From the NCBI RefSeq assembly GCF_029581395.1, contig NZ_CP121115.1:124001-188000 (forward strand): 64,000 nt of DNA. Direction: 5' to 3'. Shown here piece after piece: positions 1 to 8,881 of this stretch (positions within the stretch are counted from its first letter, which is position 1; each line of letters starts with the position of its first letter). A program made the translations under genes and the position numbers. The notes beneath the pieces were generated by a model. The model ran no database searches. It was given only the letters and a program-made list of their open reading frames with translations, and was not told where the DNA came from. The DNA is from Roseinatronobacter sp. S2 (lineage in GTDB: Bacteria; Pseudomonadota; Alphaproteobacteria; Rhodobacterales; Rhodobacteraceae).

Positions 1-66
1 GCGCGTGCGCTGCAACTGGCGCAAATGCCATCGCAGCCGGTCCATAGTCTCTCGCCGTCCAGTTAG
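1..66 (+). CDS. possible C-terminal tail of a gene cut by the window edge
   Basis: Frame 1 is open from the window edge to a TAG at 64-66 and would encode a 21-residue tail beginning ARALQLAQMP. Third codon positions are fairly GC-rich, as in real genes here, but the stretch is too short to identify and the other two frames also end nearby. Function unknown; this may be non-coding. Confidence 0.25.
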   Translation, partial: ARALQLAQMPSQPVHSLSPSS

Positions 67-113
67 GTGACATAAACCTGCATTTTCCTGCCTTATCAGG
101 AATTATGCGACGG

Positions 114-139
114 CAGGGGGGCGTGCGCCCGCCCCCCTG
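114..139. terminator. GC-rich stem-loop after the semialdehyde dehydrogenase gene
   Basis: CAGGGGGGCG at 114-123 pairs perfectly with CGCCCCCCTG at 130-139 around a 6-nt loop. It begins 8 bases past the stop of the minus-strand dehydrogenase gene. There is no clear T-run on either side, so it may be an mRNA 3'-end stabiliser or a weak terminator rather than a classical rho-independent site. Confidence 0.55.
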
Positions 140-147
140 TGTTGGTA

Positions 148-1662
148 TTATTGCAGATCGTCTGGGCGCAGGGCGGCTGGCAGGTTTTGGTAGCACACCG
201 GTCGCAGAAAGCGGCGGATGGACAGGGTGCCCACGGATGTGGCGCCGAAATTGGTCGAGGCGGGGTAGGGGCCGCCATGGACCATGCTGTCGGCCACCTC
301 GACCCCTGTGGGGAACCCATTGGCCAGAATGCGCCCGGCCTTGCGTTCCAGAACCGGCATCAGGCGCTGGCCCAGGCCCGTGTCGCCATCATCCAGATGC
401 AGGGTGCAGGTCAGCTGGCCTTGCAACGCGCGTGCCAGATCCAGCATCTGCCCCTCATCGCGGGCGCGGATGATCAGGCCAAGGGGACCGAACACCTCCT
501 CGCCCAAGGCATGGTTGCCCAGCCATGCATCGGCGGTGGTTTCATACAGATACGGCGTGGCTGCGCGCCCGTCGCAGCTGGTGGCCAGCACTTCGCGCAC
601 GCCCGCGCTGGCAGCCACACGGTCGCGGCCCGCGCGGTAGGCCTCGGCCATGCCATCCGTCAGCATGGTCTGCGCGCCCACGCCCGCCAGCGCACCCTTG
701 GCGGTCGCGGCAAATTCATCGGCCTGCGGCCCCTCCAGCACCACGGCGATGCCGGGATTGGTGCAGAACTGGCCCGCGCCCATGGTCAGGCTGGCGGCCC
801 AGCCTTTGGCGATGTCGGCCCCGCGTGCGCCCAGTGCTTTGGGCAGGATGAACATGGGGTTCACGCTGCCCAATTCGCCAAAGAAGGGAATGGGATCAGC
901 GCGTTGCGCGCACAGATCAAACAGCGCGCGCCCGCCGCCCAGCGATCCGGTGAAGCCCACAGCGCGGATCAGCGGGTGGGTGACCAGTGCCGCGCCAACC
1001 TCGCGGTTGCCGCCTTGTATCAGCGAAAACACGCCCGGATGCAGGCCGCAGGATTTGGCCGCTGCCGTGATCGCATCGCCCACCAATTCGCCGGTGCCCG
1101 GATGGGCGGAATGGCCCTTGACGACAACGGGACAGCCTGCGGCGAGTGCGGCGGCCGTGTCGCCGCCGCCCACCGAAAAGGCCAATGGAAAGTTCGACGC
1201 GCCAAACACCGCCACAGGGCCGATGGGGCGCTGGATCATGTGCAATTCGGGGCGCGGGGCGGGCTGGCGGTCGGGCAGGGCCGCGTCATGGCGGCGGTCC
1301 AGATAATCGCCCTTGCGGATATGCTCTGCAAACAGGCGCAACTGGCCTGTGGTGCGCCCCCGCTCGCCCACCAGCCGCGCTTCCGGCAGGCCGGATTCGG
1401 CGCAGCCCATCGCGGTGATGGCATCGCCGCGCGCGTCAATCTTATCCGCGATGGCGTCCAGAAACGCCGCGCGGTCCGCGCGGGCGGAGTAGCCATAGGT
1501 TTCAAACGCGTCTTCGGCGGCTTTGCAGGCGCGGTCCACCAGATCCGGCGTGCCCACCGCAAATTCATGCGCCGGACCGGACGCCGGAGCAGACGCAAAC
1601 CGCGCCCCATCATCAACCCGTTCACCTGCAATCAAATGCATCCCATGCGGAATATGCGTCAT
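148..1662 (-). CDS. 2-ketoglutarate semialdehyde (2,5-dioxopentanoate) dehydrogenase
   Basis: An aldehyde dehydrogenase of about 504 residues. It should oxidise 2-ketoglutarate semialdehyde to 2-oxoglutarate with NAD(P)+, the last step of the oxidative xylose and arabinose routes. Visible ALDH motifs are FGASNFPLAFS (Rossmann region), the general-base segment FFGELGSVNP and the nucleophile segment GAGQFCTNPG. The GSVNP and FCTNPG wording is typical of the sugar-acid KGSADH branch. An upstream ATG at 1683 is in frame, but the ATG at 1662 has AAAGG seven bases ahead and is preferred. It is the last gene of the minus-strand xylonate operon, 66 bp after the keto-acid dehydratase. No other KGSADH is in the window, so it may also serve the arabinose genes at 9827-13410. 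Confidence 0.9.
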   Translation of the reverse strand: MTHIPHGMHLIAGERVDDGARFASAPASGPAHEFAVGTPDLVDRACKAAEDAFETYGYSARADRAAFLDAIADKIDARGDAITAMGCAESGLPEARLVGERGRTTGQLRLFAEHIRKGDYLDRRHDAALPDRQPAPRPELHMIQRPIGPVAVFGASNFPLAFSVGGGDTAAALAAGCPVVVKGHSAHPGTGELVGDAITAAAKSCGLHPGVFSLIQGGNREVGAALVTHPLIRAVGFTGSLGGGRALFDLCAQRADPIPFFGELGSVNPMFILPKALGARGADIAKGWAASLTMGAGQFCTNPGIAVVLEGPQADEFAATAKGALAGVGAQTMLTDGMAEAYRAGRDRVAASAGVREVLATSCDGRAATPYLYETTADAWLGNHALGEEVFGPLGLIIRARDEGQMLDLARALQGQLTCTLHLDDGDTGLGQRLMPVLERKAGRILANGFPTGVEVADSMVHGGPYPASTNFGATSVGTLSIRRFLRPVCYQNLPAALRPDDLQ

Positions 1663-1728
1663 ATCAGTGCCTTTCAGTTTCATATATCAGTTGCGCGGCC
1701 AGCCGCGCGAAGGGGGGGACAATTCCAG

Positions 1729-2880
1729 CTATAGCAGGTCGCGCCCCGCAAGATTGCGCATCAACGCGGCTGTGCCGAAAGCCCAGTGTGGTGCTTTTGT
1801 GGAACACATAACAGTGTTGACGAGATTTCCCAACCCCGCTGCGGAAATTGTCACGCGGTCGCCCATATGATGGGTGAAGCCCGCGCCTTTGGCGTCGCGG
1901 TCGGCCACGGGGGCGAACATCGTGCCCAGATACAGCATGAACCCGTCGGGGTATTGATGATGTGCGCCACAGGTTTGCGCGGCCAGATCGGCAGGATCGC
2001 GGCTGATTTCACGCATTGAAGAATGGCCGGACAAATGGAATCCGTCCGTGCCGTCAATGGTCATGTCAAGTTCGGCTTTGCGGATGTCATCCAGCCCGAA
2101 ACGGTCGTTAAACAGGCGGATAAAGGGGCCAAGTGCGGCGGATGCGTTGTTGTCCTTGGCCTTGCCGAGCAGCAATGCCGAGCGCCCCTCGATATCGCGC
2201 AGATTGACGTCATTGCCCAGACAAGCGCCCAGTATGCGCCCGTCAGATGCGCAGGCCAGCACGATTTCGGGTTCGGGATTGTTCCAGCTGCTGGACGGAT
2301 GCAAACCCACAGCCGCGCCGTGCCCGACCGCCGACATGGGTTGCGCCTTGGTGAATACCTCGGCATCGGGGCCAATGCCCACTTCCAGATATTGCGACCA
2401 CAGGTTTTCGGCCTGCAAGACGGATTTCACACGCGCCGCTTCCGGCGATCCGGGCACAAGGTCGCGCAGGCTGTCGCCGATGACGCCGGATACCTTGGTG
2501 CGGATTGCGTCGGCGCGCGCGGCGTCGCCGCCTGCGCGTTCCTCGATCACCCGTTCCAGCATGGAGCGTGCGAAGGTCACGCCGCAGGCCTTGATGGCTT
2601 GCAGATCTGCGGGGGCAAGAAGGCGCAGATCATTCGCGCCCGCATCGGGGTTGCACGCGCTGTCAAGCGCGTCCAACGCGCAAACCGGCACGCCCGTGGT
2701 GTTTTGCACATGTGCCAGCGGGTCGGGCAATTCCAGCACATCGCGCATGGTGGGTGCGGTTTTGGTTGTGATGTCGATAATCTGGCCGTCGCGCAGGGTA
2801 ACCACGCTGGGGCCGATATCAGGACGCCAGATACGGCCAATATATATGCCGTTGTCGTCCAGATTCTGGTGCAGTGTCAT
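1729..2880 (-). CDS. xylX: FAH-family 2-keto-3-deoxy-D-xylonate dehydratase
   Basis: A 383-residue fumarylacetoacetate-hydrolase-fold protein. The C-terminal half holds the FAH core, with EVFTKAQPMSAVGHG, an acidic metal-binding stretch PEPEIVLACASDG, and GNDVNLRDIEGRSALLLGKAKD. This length and arrangement match Caulobacter XylX-type enzymes, which dehydrate 2-keto-3-deoxyxylonate to 2-ketoglutarate semialdehyde. It lies between xylonate dehydratase (17 bp upstream) and the semialdehyde dehydrogenase (66 bp downstream), exactly the order of reactions. The family also contains L-2-keto-3-deoxyarabonate and related dehydratases, so the substrate stereochemistry is inferred from the neighbouring xylD. 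The ribosome-binding site is weak (CCGGAAT before ATG). Confidence 0.85.
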   Translation of the reverse strand: MTLHQNLDDNGIYIGRIWRPDIGPSVVTLRDGQIIDITTKTAPTMRDVLELPDPLAHVQNTTGVPVCALDALDSACNPDAGANDLRLLAPADLQAIKACGVTFARSMLERVIEERAGGDAARADAIRTKVSGVIGDSLRDLVPGSPEAARVKSVLQAENLWSQYLEVGIGPDAEVFTKAQPMSAVGHGAAVGLHPSSSWNNPEPEIVLACASDGRILGACLGNDVNLRDIEGRSALLLGKAKDNNASAALGPFIRLFNDRFGLDDIRKAELDMTIDGTDGFHLSGHSSMREISRDPADLAAQTCGAHHQYPDGFMLYLGTMFAPVADRDAKGAGFTHHMGDRVTISAAGLGNLVNTVMCSTKAPHWAFGTAALMRNLAGRDLL

Positions 2881-2897
2881 ATTCCGGTCTTTCTGGT

Positions 2898-4679
2898 TCA
2901 GTGATTGTCGCGTGGCAGGTCATGGCGGATACGCTGGTAGGCTGTCGCCAGTTCCAGACAGCCGCCGTCAGACAGTTGGCCGACATGGGTGCGGTAGATT
3001 TCCTGCCATGGTGTCTGATGGTGAATTTCGGGCGCAGTCCACGCGGCGCGGCGGGCCTGCCATTCATCCGCATCGACAAGCGCATCCAGACGGCTGGCAT
3101 TCAGGTCCAGCCGCACGCGGTCGCCGGTTTGCAAAAGCGCAAGACCGCCGCCCACAACCGATTCAGGGCTGGCATTCAGGATGGACGGGGATTCCGATGT
3201 GCCCGATTGCCGCCCGTCGCCCACTGTGGGCAAATGGTTCACGCCCGCGCGCAGCAGCGCGTCTGGCGGCTGCATGTTCACCACCTCGGCCGAACCGGGA
3301 TAGCCTACGCAGCCTACGCCGCGAATGAACAGGATAGTTTCTTCGTCAATGCCAAGGTCGGGGTCGTTGATGCGGTCGTGGTAATCTTCGGGCCCTTCAA
3401 ACACGACGGCATGCGCTTCAAAAATGCCTTCCTGCCCCGGTTTGGACAGGAAGCGCGCGCGGAAATCGGGCGATATAACAGATGTTTTCATCAGGGCCGA
3501 GTCGAACAGATTGCCCGACAGCACCAGAAAGCCCGCGTTTTCGCGCAAGGGGGCGCTGACAGGCAGGATGACATCCGCATCAAGGCTGGCCCAATCGCCC
3601 AAGGCCGCGCCCATTGTGGCCCCGCTGGCGGTCATGGCGCCGTCATGCAGCAACCCTGCCTTGCGCAATTCGCCCATGACGGCGGGCACACCGCCCGCGC
3701 GGAAGAAACTTTCGCCAAGATACTTGCCTGCGGGCTGCATATTGACCAGCAGCGGCACGTTGAAGCCGATTTTCTGCCAGTCGGTGACATGCAGATCGAC
3801 CCCCGCATGGCGGGCAATGGCCTGCAAATGGGGCGGAGCATTGGTGGACCCGCCAATCGCGGAATTCACGATAATGGCATTTTCAAACGCTTCGCGCGTC
3901 AGAATGTCGGATGGTTTCAGGTCTTCATGCACCATGGCCACGATGCGCCGTCCGGTTTCATAGGCCATGGCCATACGTTCCCGAAACGGCGCGGGAATGG
4001 CGGAACTGCCGGTCAGGGTCATGCCAAGCGCTTCGGCCATGGCGTTCATTGTGCTGGCAGTGCCCATGGTGTTGCAATGCCCAAGGCTGGGCGCGGAGGC
4101 GCACACGCGCGAGATGAATTCATCATATTCGATCTTGCCTTCGCTTAGCAGGCGGCGGCTTTCCCAGACAATCGTGCCCGACCCTGCGCGCTTGCCCTGC
4201 CACCAGCCGTCCAGCATTGGCCCGCCATTCAACGCAATCGCGGGCAGATCGACAGTTGCCGCCCCCATCAGCATGGCAGGCGTGGTCTTGTCGCAGCCCG
4301 TGGTCAGCACGACCCCGTCGATGGGGTAGCCGTGCAGCACTTCGACCAGTGACAGATAGGCAAGGTTGCGGTCCAGCGCGGCGGTCGGGCGTTTGCCGGT
4401 TTCCTGAATGGGATGCACCGGAAATTCCATCGGAATCCCGCCTACATCGCGGATGCCTGCCTTGATGCGGTCCATCAGGAACACATGGATCTTGTTGCAC
4501 GGTGCCAGATCGCTGCCGGTCTGGGCAATGCCGATCACGGGACGCCCGCCCTGCAATTCGCCGCGGGTGTATTCCTGATTCAGATACCGTTCCAGATACA
4601 GCGCGGTCATGCCGGGATTGTTGGGGTTGTCGAACCATTCCTGTGAACGGAATTTCTTGTGGGCGCGCGTGTCGGTCAT
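2898..4679 (-). CDS. xylD: D-xylonate dehydratase (IlvD/EDD family)
   Basis: A 593-residue dehydratase that converts D-xylonate to 2-keto-3-deoxy-D-xylonate using a [2Fe-2S] cluster and Mg2+. The three expected cluster cysteines are visible: C61 in SDLAPCNKIH, C129 in TTGCDKTTPA and C202 in GHCNTMGTAST. The C-terminal motif VGDGRQSGTSESPSILNASP is characteristic of the xylonate branch of the family. The upstream ATG at 4718 lacks a ribosome-binding site; the ATG at 4679, beginning MTDTRAHKK, fits the family N-terminus better. It is the first catabolic gene after the LacI-type regulator. A second, diverged paralogue at 11668-13410 serves the arabinose route. Confidence 0.9.
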   Translation of the reverse strand: MTDTRAHKKFRSQEWFDNPNNPGMTALYLERYLNQEYTRGELQGGRPVIGIAQTGSDLAPCNKIHVFLMDRIKAGIRDVGGIPMEFPVHPIQETGKRPTAALDRNLAYLSLVEVLHGYPIDGVVLTTGCDKTTPAMLMGAATVDLPAIALNGGPMLDGWWQGKRAGSGTIVWESRRLLSEGKIEYDEFISRVCASAPSLGHCNTMGTASTMNAMAEALGMTLTGSSAIPAPFRERMAMAYETGRRIVAMVHEDLKPSDILTREAFENAIIVNSAIGGSTNAPPHLQAIARHAGVDLHVTDWQKIGFNVPLLVNMQPAGKYLGESFFRAGGVPAVMGELRKAGLLHDGAMTASGATMGAALGDWASLDADVILPVSAPLRENAGFLVLSGNLFDSALMKTSVISPDFRARFLSKPGQEGIFEAHAVVFEGPEDYHDRINDPDLGIDEETILFIRGVGCVGYPGSAEVVNMQPPDALLRAGVNHLPTVGDGRQSGTSESPSILNASPESVVGGGLALLQTGDRVRLDLNASRLDALVDADEWQARRAAWTAPEIHHQTPWQEIYRTHVGQLSDGGCLELATAYQRIRHDLPRDNH

Positions 4680-4781
4680 GATATTCGGCTGCCTTTTCAA
4701 ATTTGGGTGCTCGGGCATTCAGGATGGCGCGGAACAGGCGTGATCCGCGCGGTTATAACGGAAGGGGCATAGGGATTTACA

Positions 4782-5819
4782 TCAGGCCCCCTTTTGCTGG
4801 CGCGATGTGCTGCTTCGGATGCGCAGGTCATAGCCTGCGTCGATGATGCGGTGCTCGGGTGGGGACCCGTTTATCTGATCTATTATCATGTTAACAGCCT
4901 TCAGGCCGGTTTCATAACGGTGCGTGCGCACGGACGTGATGGTTGGCACCGAACACGACACCACATCCAGATCGTTGAACCCAACAATCCCCATCTGTTC
5001 GGGAACGCGCAAGCCCCGCCGCTGGCATTCAAACAGCGCCCCCAATGCAACGTCGTCATTGTTGCAAAACACGGCATCTGCGTCGGGCGCACTGGCCAGC
5101 AGGTCGGCCATCAACTGCCCGCCTACGGAATAGGCGGACGGATGGGACGTGGTGACAACCAGCGCATCATCGGACAGGCCATGTGCAGACATCACATCAT
5201 TGTAGCCTGCAAGACGGCGCTGCGCGCGCGGGTCCATGCGCGCGCCCAGAAACCCGATGCGCCGGTAGCCCTGTTCGATCAGGTGGCGCACCGCGGCGCG
5301 CCCTGCATCGCGCTGGTCACAGCCGATTGCCATATCCACAGGGTCCGAATCGGTTTCCATGACCTGAACGACAGGACAGCCCATCTGCTCCAACAAGCGG
5401 CGGGCGGCGGCGGACTGGTCGATCCCCGCCACAATCATGCCTGCGGGGCGCTGGGTGGCAAAGACGCGCAATAAATCTTCTTCGCGCGACAGCTTGTAGC
5501 GGGTGTTCACGAATTGGGGGGTGTAGGTTGTGCCTTCAACGCCGTCCATGACGCCGCGCAGCAGTTCCGCGAAGATCTGGTTGGTCAGGGACGGGATGAC
5601 CACCCCGATAAGCCGCGAACGCGCCGAAGCAAGCGCCTGCGCCGCCGGATTGGGGACATATCCCAATGCCTTCACAGCCTCTGACACCTTATCAAGCGTG
5701 TCCTGTGAAACCAGTTCAGGCTGGCGCAAGGCGCGTGAAACAGTGACAACGCTTACATTGGCATGCTGCGCAACATCAGAAAGCTTCATCGCCTTTCTTT
5801 GTAGAGATTTTTCCTTCAT
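4782..5819 (-). CDS. LacI/GntR-type transcriptional regulator of the xylonate genes
   Basis: A 345-residue LacI-family repressor. The N-terminal helix-turn-helix is clear (KLSDVAQHANVSVVTVSRAL), followed by the hinge helix segment NPAAQALASARS and a periplasmic-binding-protein-like effector domain. It resembles the gluconate repressor branch (GntR of LacI type), which responds to sugar acids. It sits between, and divergent from, the TRAP genes (5943 onward) and directly upstream of xylD, so it probably controls both directions in response to xylonate or a keto-acid derivative; this is inferred. An internal ATG at 5789 (MKLSDVAQ) is an alternative start with a poorly spaced AAAGG. Confidence 0.87.
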   Translation of the reverse strand: MKEKSLQRKAMKLSDVAQHANVSVVTVSRALRQPELVSQDTLDKVSEAVKALGYVPNPAAQALASARSRLIGVVIPSLTNQIFAELLRGVMDGVEGTTYTPQFVNTRYKLSREEDLLRVFATQRPAGMIVAGIDQSAAARRLLEQMGCPVVQVMETDSDPVDMAIGCDQRDAGRAAVRHLIEQGYRRIGFLGARMDPRAQRRLAGYNDVMSAHGLSDDALVVTTSHPSAYSVGGQLMADLLASAPDADAVFCNNDDVALGALFECQRRGLRVPEQMGIVGFNDLDVVSCSVPTITSVRTHRYETGLKAVNMIIDQINGSPPEHRIIDAGYDLRIRSSTSRQQKGA

Positions 5820-5856
5820 TCTAGGCGGCCTGCATCCAGAAAATCATAATTGGTAT

Positions 5857-5880
5857 TTGACAATGATATACGCTTTCATT
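5857..5880 (+). promoter_or_regulatory. candidate promoter and operator between the LacI gene and TRAP 1
   Basis: A perfect -35 hexamer TTGACA lies at 5857-5862. It abuts an imperfect dyad at 5862-5880 (AATGA, nine bases, TCATT). The region is the only gap between the LacI-type regulator gene and dctQ. A -10 element is not convincing. The dyad is short and is proposed as the repressor site on position alone. Confidence 0.35.
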
Positions 5881-5942
5881 TAGGAAATCACAACCGCTTA
5901 TTGGCCCAAATGGCCATTGGTGAATCAATCCGGGAGGGGCTT

Positions 5943-6482
5943 GTGAGGAATTTGGCGCGACTCGAACTGATTGCTGTCAGGTTGGGTGAATTTGCATTGG
6001 TCGCCTTGCTTGCGGGCATGACCGTCATGGTGTTCGGCAATGTCGTGCTGCGCTATGCGTTCAATAGCGGTTGGAACTTCTCCGAGGAGATGTCGCGCTA
6101 TTTCTTCGTCTGGCTGACCTTTATCGGGGCCATTCTGGCATTCCGCGAGTATAACCATATCGGTGTCGAAACCGTGGTGCGGCTGTTCGGGCCAATCGGG
6201 CGCCGGGTGTGTCTGGTGCTGACCAATCTTGTGATTCTGGTCTGCGCCAGCGTGCTGTTCTGGGGAACATGGGTGCAGCACCCGATTAATGCGTCGATGA
6301 CGGCACCGGTGGTCGGACTGTCGATGATCTGGGTGTATGGGATCACATATGTGACCGGCGGATGCATCGCGCTGATGGCATTTTTGCGGATCATCCGCGC
6401 GCTTCTGGGCCGCACGCCGGTGAATGAAATGGCGCGCTTCACGGGTGATTTTGACCTGCTTGATCAGAAGGACCGGCATTAA
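5943..6482 (+). CDS. dctQ: TRAP transporter small permease (TRAP 1, DctQ)
   Basis: A small TRAP membrane subunit of about 179 residues with four predicted hydrophobic segments (roughly 14-36, 47-65, 87-110 and 130-150). It shows the DctQ pattern EEMSRYFFVWLTFIGA and an RE-NHI motif on the next helix. An in-frame TTG at 5850 would extend it by 31 residues, but GTG at 5943 is preferred because CGGGAGGGG lies just ahead with good spacing. Its stop codon overlaps the dctM start by one base (TAATG). Together with dctM and dctP it forms a sodium- or proton-driven solute importer next to the xylonate pathway. Confidence 0.88.
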   Translation: MRNLARLELIAVRLGEFALVALLAGMTVMVFGNVVLRYAFNSGWNFSEEMSRYFFVWLTFIGAILAFREYNHIGVETVVRLFGPIGRRVCLVLTNLVILVCASVLFWGTWVQHPINASMTAPVVGLSMIWVYGITYVTGGCIALMAFLRIIRALLGRTPVNEMARFTGDFDLLDQKDRH

Positions 6483-7759
6483 TGGTACTTCTGGTTTTTC
6501 TGGGAACGCTGTTTTCCGCTTTGGCAATAGGCGTTCCGGTGGCCTTCGCGCTGATGTTCTGCGCGGTCGTGCTGATGACATGGATGGGGATTTTCAACCC
6601 GCAGATCATCAGCCAGCAAATGGTAACAGGGGCCAATTCCTTTACACTGCTGGCGATCCCGTTCTTTTTGCTGGCGGGCGAGTTGATGAACGCAGGCGGG
6701 TTGTCGAAACGGATTGTGGCGTTTGCCGTGTCCTGTGTGGGCCATATTCGCGGGGGCCTTGGCATTGTCGCGGTGATTGCGGCGGTGGTGATGGCATCGC
6801 TTTCCGGGTCGGCTGCGGCGGATTCGGCGGCCTTGGCGGCAATCCTTATCCCGATGATGCGCGAGGCGGGCTATAACGTGCCGCGTGCGGCGGGCTTGAT
6901 GGCTGCGGGTGGCGTGATTGCGCCGGTGATTCCGCCATCCATTGCGTTTATCATCTTTGGTGTCGCGGCCAATGTGTCGATCACGGCGCTGTTCATGGGC
7001 GGCATTGTGCCCGGTATCCTGATGGCGGCGTCGCTGATCATTGCATGGCTGATTGTCGCGCGGCGCGAGAATGTCAAACCCCTGCCGCGCGCCACAGGGC
7101 GCGAGCGGCTGCGCGCAACGGCAGCGGCTGGCTGGGCGCTGGTGATGCCGCTGATTATTCTGGGTGGCATTCGTTTTGGCATTTTCACACCCACAGAAGC
7201 GGCTGTGATTGCGGCTGTCTATGCGTTCTTCGTGGGTATGTTTATCTACCGCGAACTGAAGATCACGGATCTGTATCAGGTGCTGTTGAATGCGGCCAAA
7301 ACCACATCTGTTGTGCTGTTTCTGGTTGCGGGCGCGCTGGTCACTTCGTGGTTGATCACGCGGGCCAATATTCCGGCAGAAGTGACGCGCTTTCTGGCGC
7401 CGGTTCTGGATAACCCGAAATTGCTGATGCTGGTGATTGTGCTTCTGGTGCTGTTGGTGGGCACGGTTCTGGACCTTGCACCGACGATCCTGATTCTGGT
7501 GCCGGTTCTGATGCCTGTCATCCGCGCGGCGGGGATTGATCCGGTATATTTCGGGATCATTTTTGTGATGACCACCTGTGTGGGCCTTCTGACCCCGCCG
7601 GTGGGTGTTGTTCTGAACGTTGTCAGCGGGGTGGCACGCGTGCCATTGGGCAAGGTAATTTGGGGCGTTCTGCCCTTTCTTGCGGCCCAGGTGGGTGTGC
7701 TGATGTTGCTGATTGCGTTCCCCGAACTTGTTCTGGTGCCGCTGCAATGGTTGCGCTGA
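6482..7759 (+). CDS. dctM: TRAP transporter large permease (TRAP 1, DctM)
   Basis: A 425-residue integral membrane protein of the DctM/SiaM type with about twelve hydrophobic segments. Recognisable family features are FSALAIGVPVAFALM near the N-terminus, the SGSAAADSAALAAILIPMM loop and IPPSIAFIIFG in the first repeat, and the matching LLTPPVGVVLNVVSGVA near residue 360. It forms the ion-coupled translocation channel with the small subunit. The start overlaps the dctQ stop, so the two are translationally coupled. The adjacent xylonate genes lack a sugar dehydrogenase, which suggests this importer brings in a sugar acid such as xylonate; that substrate is inferred from context only. Confidence 0.92.
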   Translation: MVLLVFLGTLFSALAIGVPVAFALMFCAVVLMTWMGIFNPQIISQQMVTGANSFTLLAIPFFLLAGELMNAGGLSKRIVAFAVSCVGHIRGGLGIVAVIAAVVMASLSGSAAADSAALAAILIPMMREAGYNVPRAAGLMAAGGVIAPVIPPSIAFIIFGVAANVSITALFMGGIVPGILMAASLIIAWLIVARRENVKPLPRATGRERLRATAAAGWALVMPLIILGGIRFGIFTPTEAAVIAAVYAFFVGMFIYRELKITDLYQVLLNAAKTTSVVLFLVAGALVTSWLITRANIPAEVTRFLAPVLDNPKLLMLVIVLLVLLVGTVLDLAPTILILVPVLMPVIRAAGIDPVYFGIIFVMTTCVGLLTPPVGVVLNVVSGVARVPLGKVIWGVLPFLAAQVGVLMLLIAFPELVLVPLQWLR

Positions 7760-7796
7760 GAAGAAGAAATCTGTTTTCAATCTGGGAGGAAAGACC

Positions 7797-8804
7797 ATGA
7801 AAACGCTGACCAAACTAACAATGACAACCGCACTTGTTGCAGGCATCGCATTGCCTGCGGTGGCCGAGATCAGCACACGCACCATAACCGTGTCCAATGG
7901 TGTTGCTGAATCCCACCCTGTGGGCAACGGCGTTGAAGCCATGCGCGAATGCATAACCGAGCGCACAGACGGTGCGTGGACACTGAACGCGTTCTGGTCC
8001 TCGGCGCTTGGTGATGACCTGACCGCCACGCAGGCGCTGCGTTCGGGCACGCAGGAAATGGTGGTGACGTCATCTTCGCCATTGGTGGGGATTGAACCGG
8101 CGCTGGGGGTGTTCGACCTGCCGTTCCTGTTTTCCGACGCGGATGAGGCCGATGCCATCCTTGACGGTGCTTTCGGTGATTTCATTTCCGAAAAGATGCA
8201 GGATTCCGGGTTGGTCAATCTGGCCTATTGGGAAAACGGGTTCCGCAACCTGACCAATTCGGTGCGGCCCATCACCCGGCTGGAAGATTTTGACGGAATG
8301 CGCGTGCGCGTGATGCAAAACAACATCTTCCTGGACACGTTCCAGGCGCTTGGCACCAATGCCACGCCCATGGCCTTTGGTGAGGTGTTCACCGCGCTGG
8401 AAACCCGTGCCATTGATGCGCAGGAAAACCCCTATGTGACAATCGACACGTCGCAATTCTACGAAGTGCAGGATTATCTGTCGGCCACGCAGCATGCCTA
8501 TACGCCGTTCATGATCCTGTTCTCTGCTCCCATCTTCAACACTTATTCGGAAACCGAACAGGAAATCCTGCGTGATTGTGCTGTTGTGGGCCGTGATGTG
8601 CAGCGCAGCGTCAGCCGCGAATTGTCCGACATCTCGCTGGGTAATGTGCAGGAAGCGGGCATGGCGTTCAACGAACTGGACGGGGCCGAGTTGAACCGCA
8701 TCCGCGCCGCTGTCGAAGGTGTGTATGAAAAACACGCCGAGTCGATCGGTGTCGAGGTCATTGACCTGATGCAGGCGGAACTTGCCACACTGCGCGGCGA
8801 ATAA
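7797..8804 (+). CDS. dctP: TRAP transporter solute-binding protein (TRAP 1, DctP)
   Basis: A periplasmic DctP-family binding protein of about 335 residues. Residues 1-23 are a cleavable signal peptide ending ALPAVA. The mature protein carries the family core with a conserved Arg-based carboxylate-binding region (GMRVRVMQN) and the FGEVFTALETRAIDAQENP segment. The ATG at 7797 is chosen because GGGAGGAAAG precedes it; an upstream in-frame start at 7713 would lie within the end of dctM. The gene is 37 bp after dctM and is followed by a perfect 12-bp stem-loop. The ligand is probably an organic or sugar acid, given the TRAP family and the xylonate genes next door. Confidence 0.9.
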   Translation: MKTLTKLTMTTALVAGIALPAVAEISTRTITVSNGVAESHPVGNGVEAMRECITERTDGAWTLNAFWSSALGDDLTATQALRSGTQEMVVTSSSPLVGIEPALGVFDLPFLFSDADEADAILDGAFGDFISEKMQDSGLVNLAYWENGFRNLTNSVRPITRLEDFDGMRVRVMQNNIFLDTFQALGTNATPMAFGEVFTALETRAIDAQENPYVTIDTSQFYEVQDYLSATQHAYTPFMILFSAPIFNTYSETEQEILRDCAVVGRDVQRSVSRELSDISLGNVQEAGMAFNELDGAELNRIRAAVEGVYEKHAESIGVEVIDLMQAELATLRGE

Positions 8805-8818
8805 GGCGCTTTGATCTG

Positions 8819-8848
8819 CATATGGGGGGGCGTAATCCCCCCCATATG
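8819..8848 (+). other. perfect 12-bp stem-loop after dctP of TRAP 1
   Basis: CATATGGGGGGG at 8819-8830 pairs with CCCCCCCATATG at 8837-8848 around a 6-nt loop. There is no T-run behind it. Its place 15 bases after the binding-protein stop suggests a 3' stabiliser or partial terminator that isolates dctP from the downstream permease gene. Confidence 0.7.
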
Positions 8849-8881
8849 TGCCAGTATATTCTTCGAAAATGATGTGATGCA

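Noticed and set aside
139..1734. A 531-codon open frame on the plus strand
   Set aside because: It lies fully antisense to the semialdehyde dehydrogenase gene and its translation is rich in Ala, Gly, Arg and His without any domain. It is a by-product of GC-rich codon bias.
6479..8218. A 579-codon open frame on the minus strand
   Set aside because: It is antisense to the TRAP 1 dctM and dctP genes, with a long His/Gln/Arg/Asn-rich low-complexity translation. The sense genes have clear families and ribosome-binding sites.
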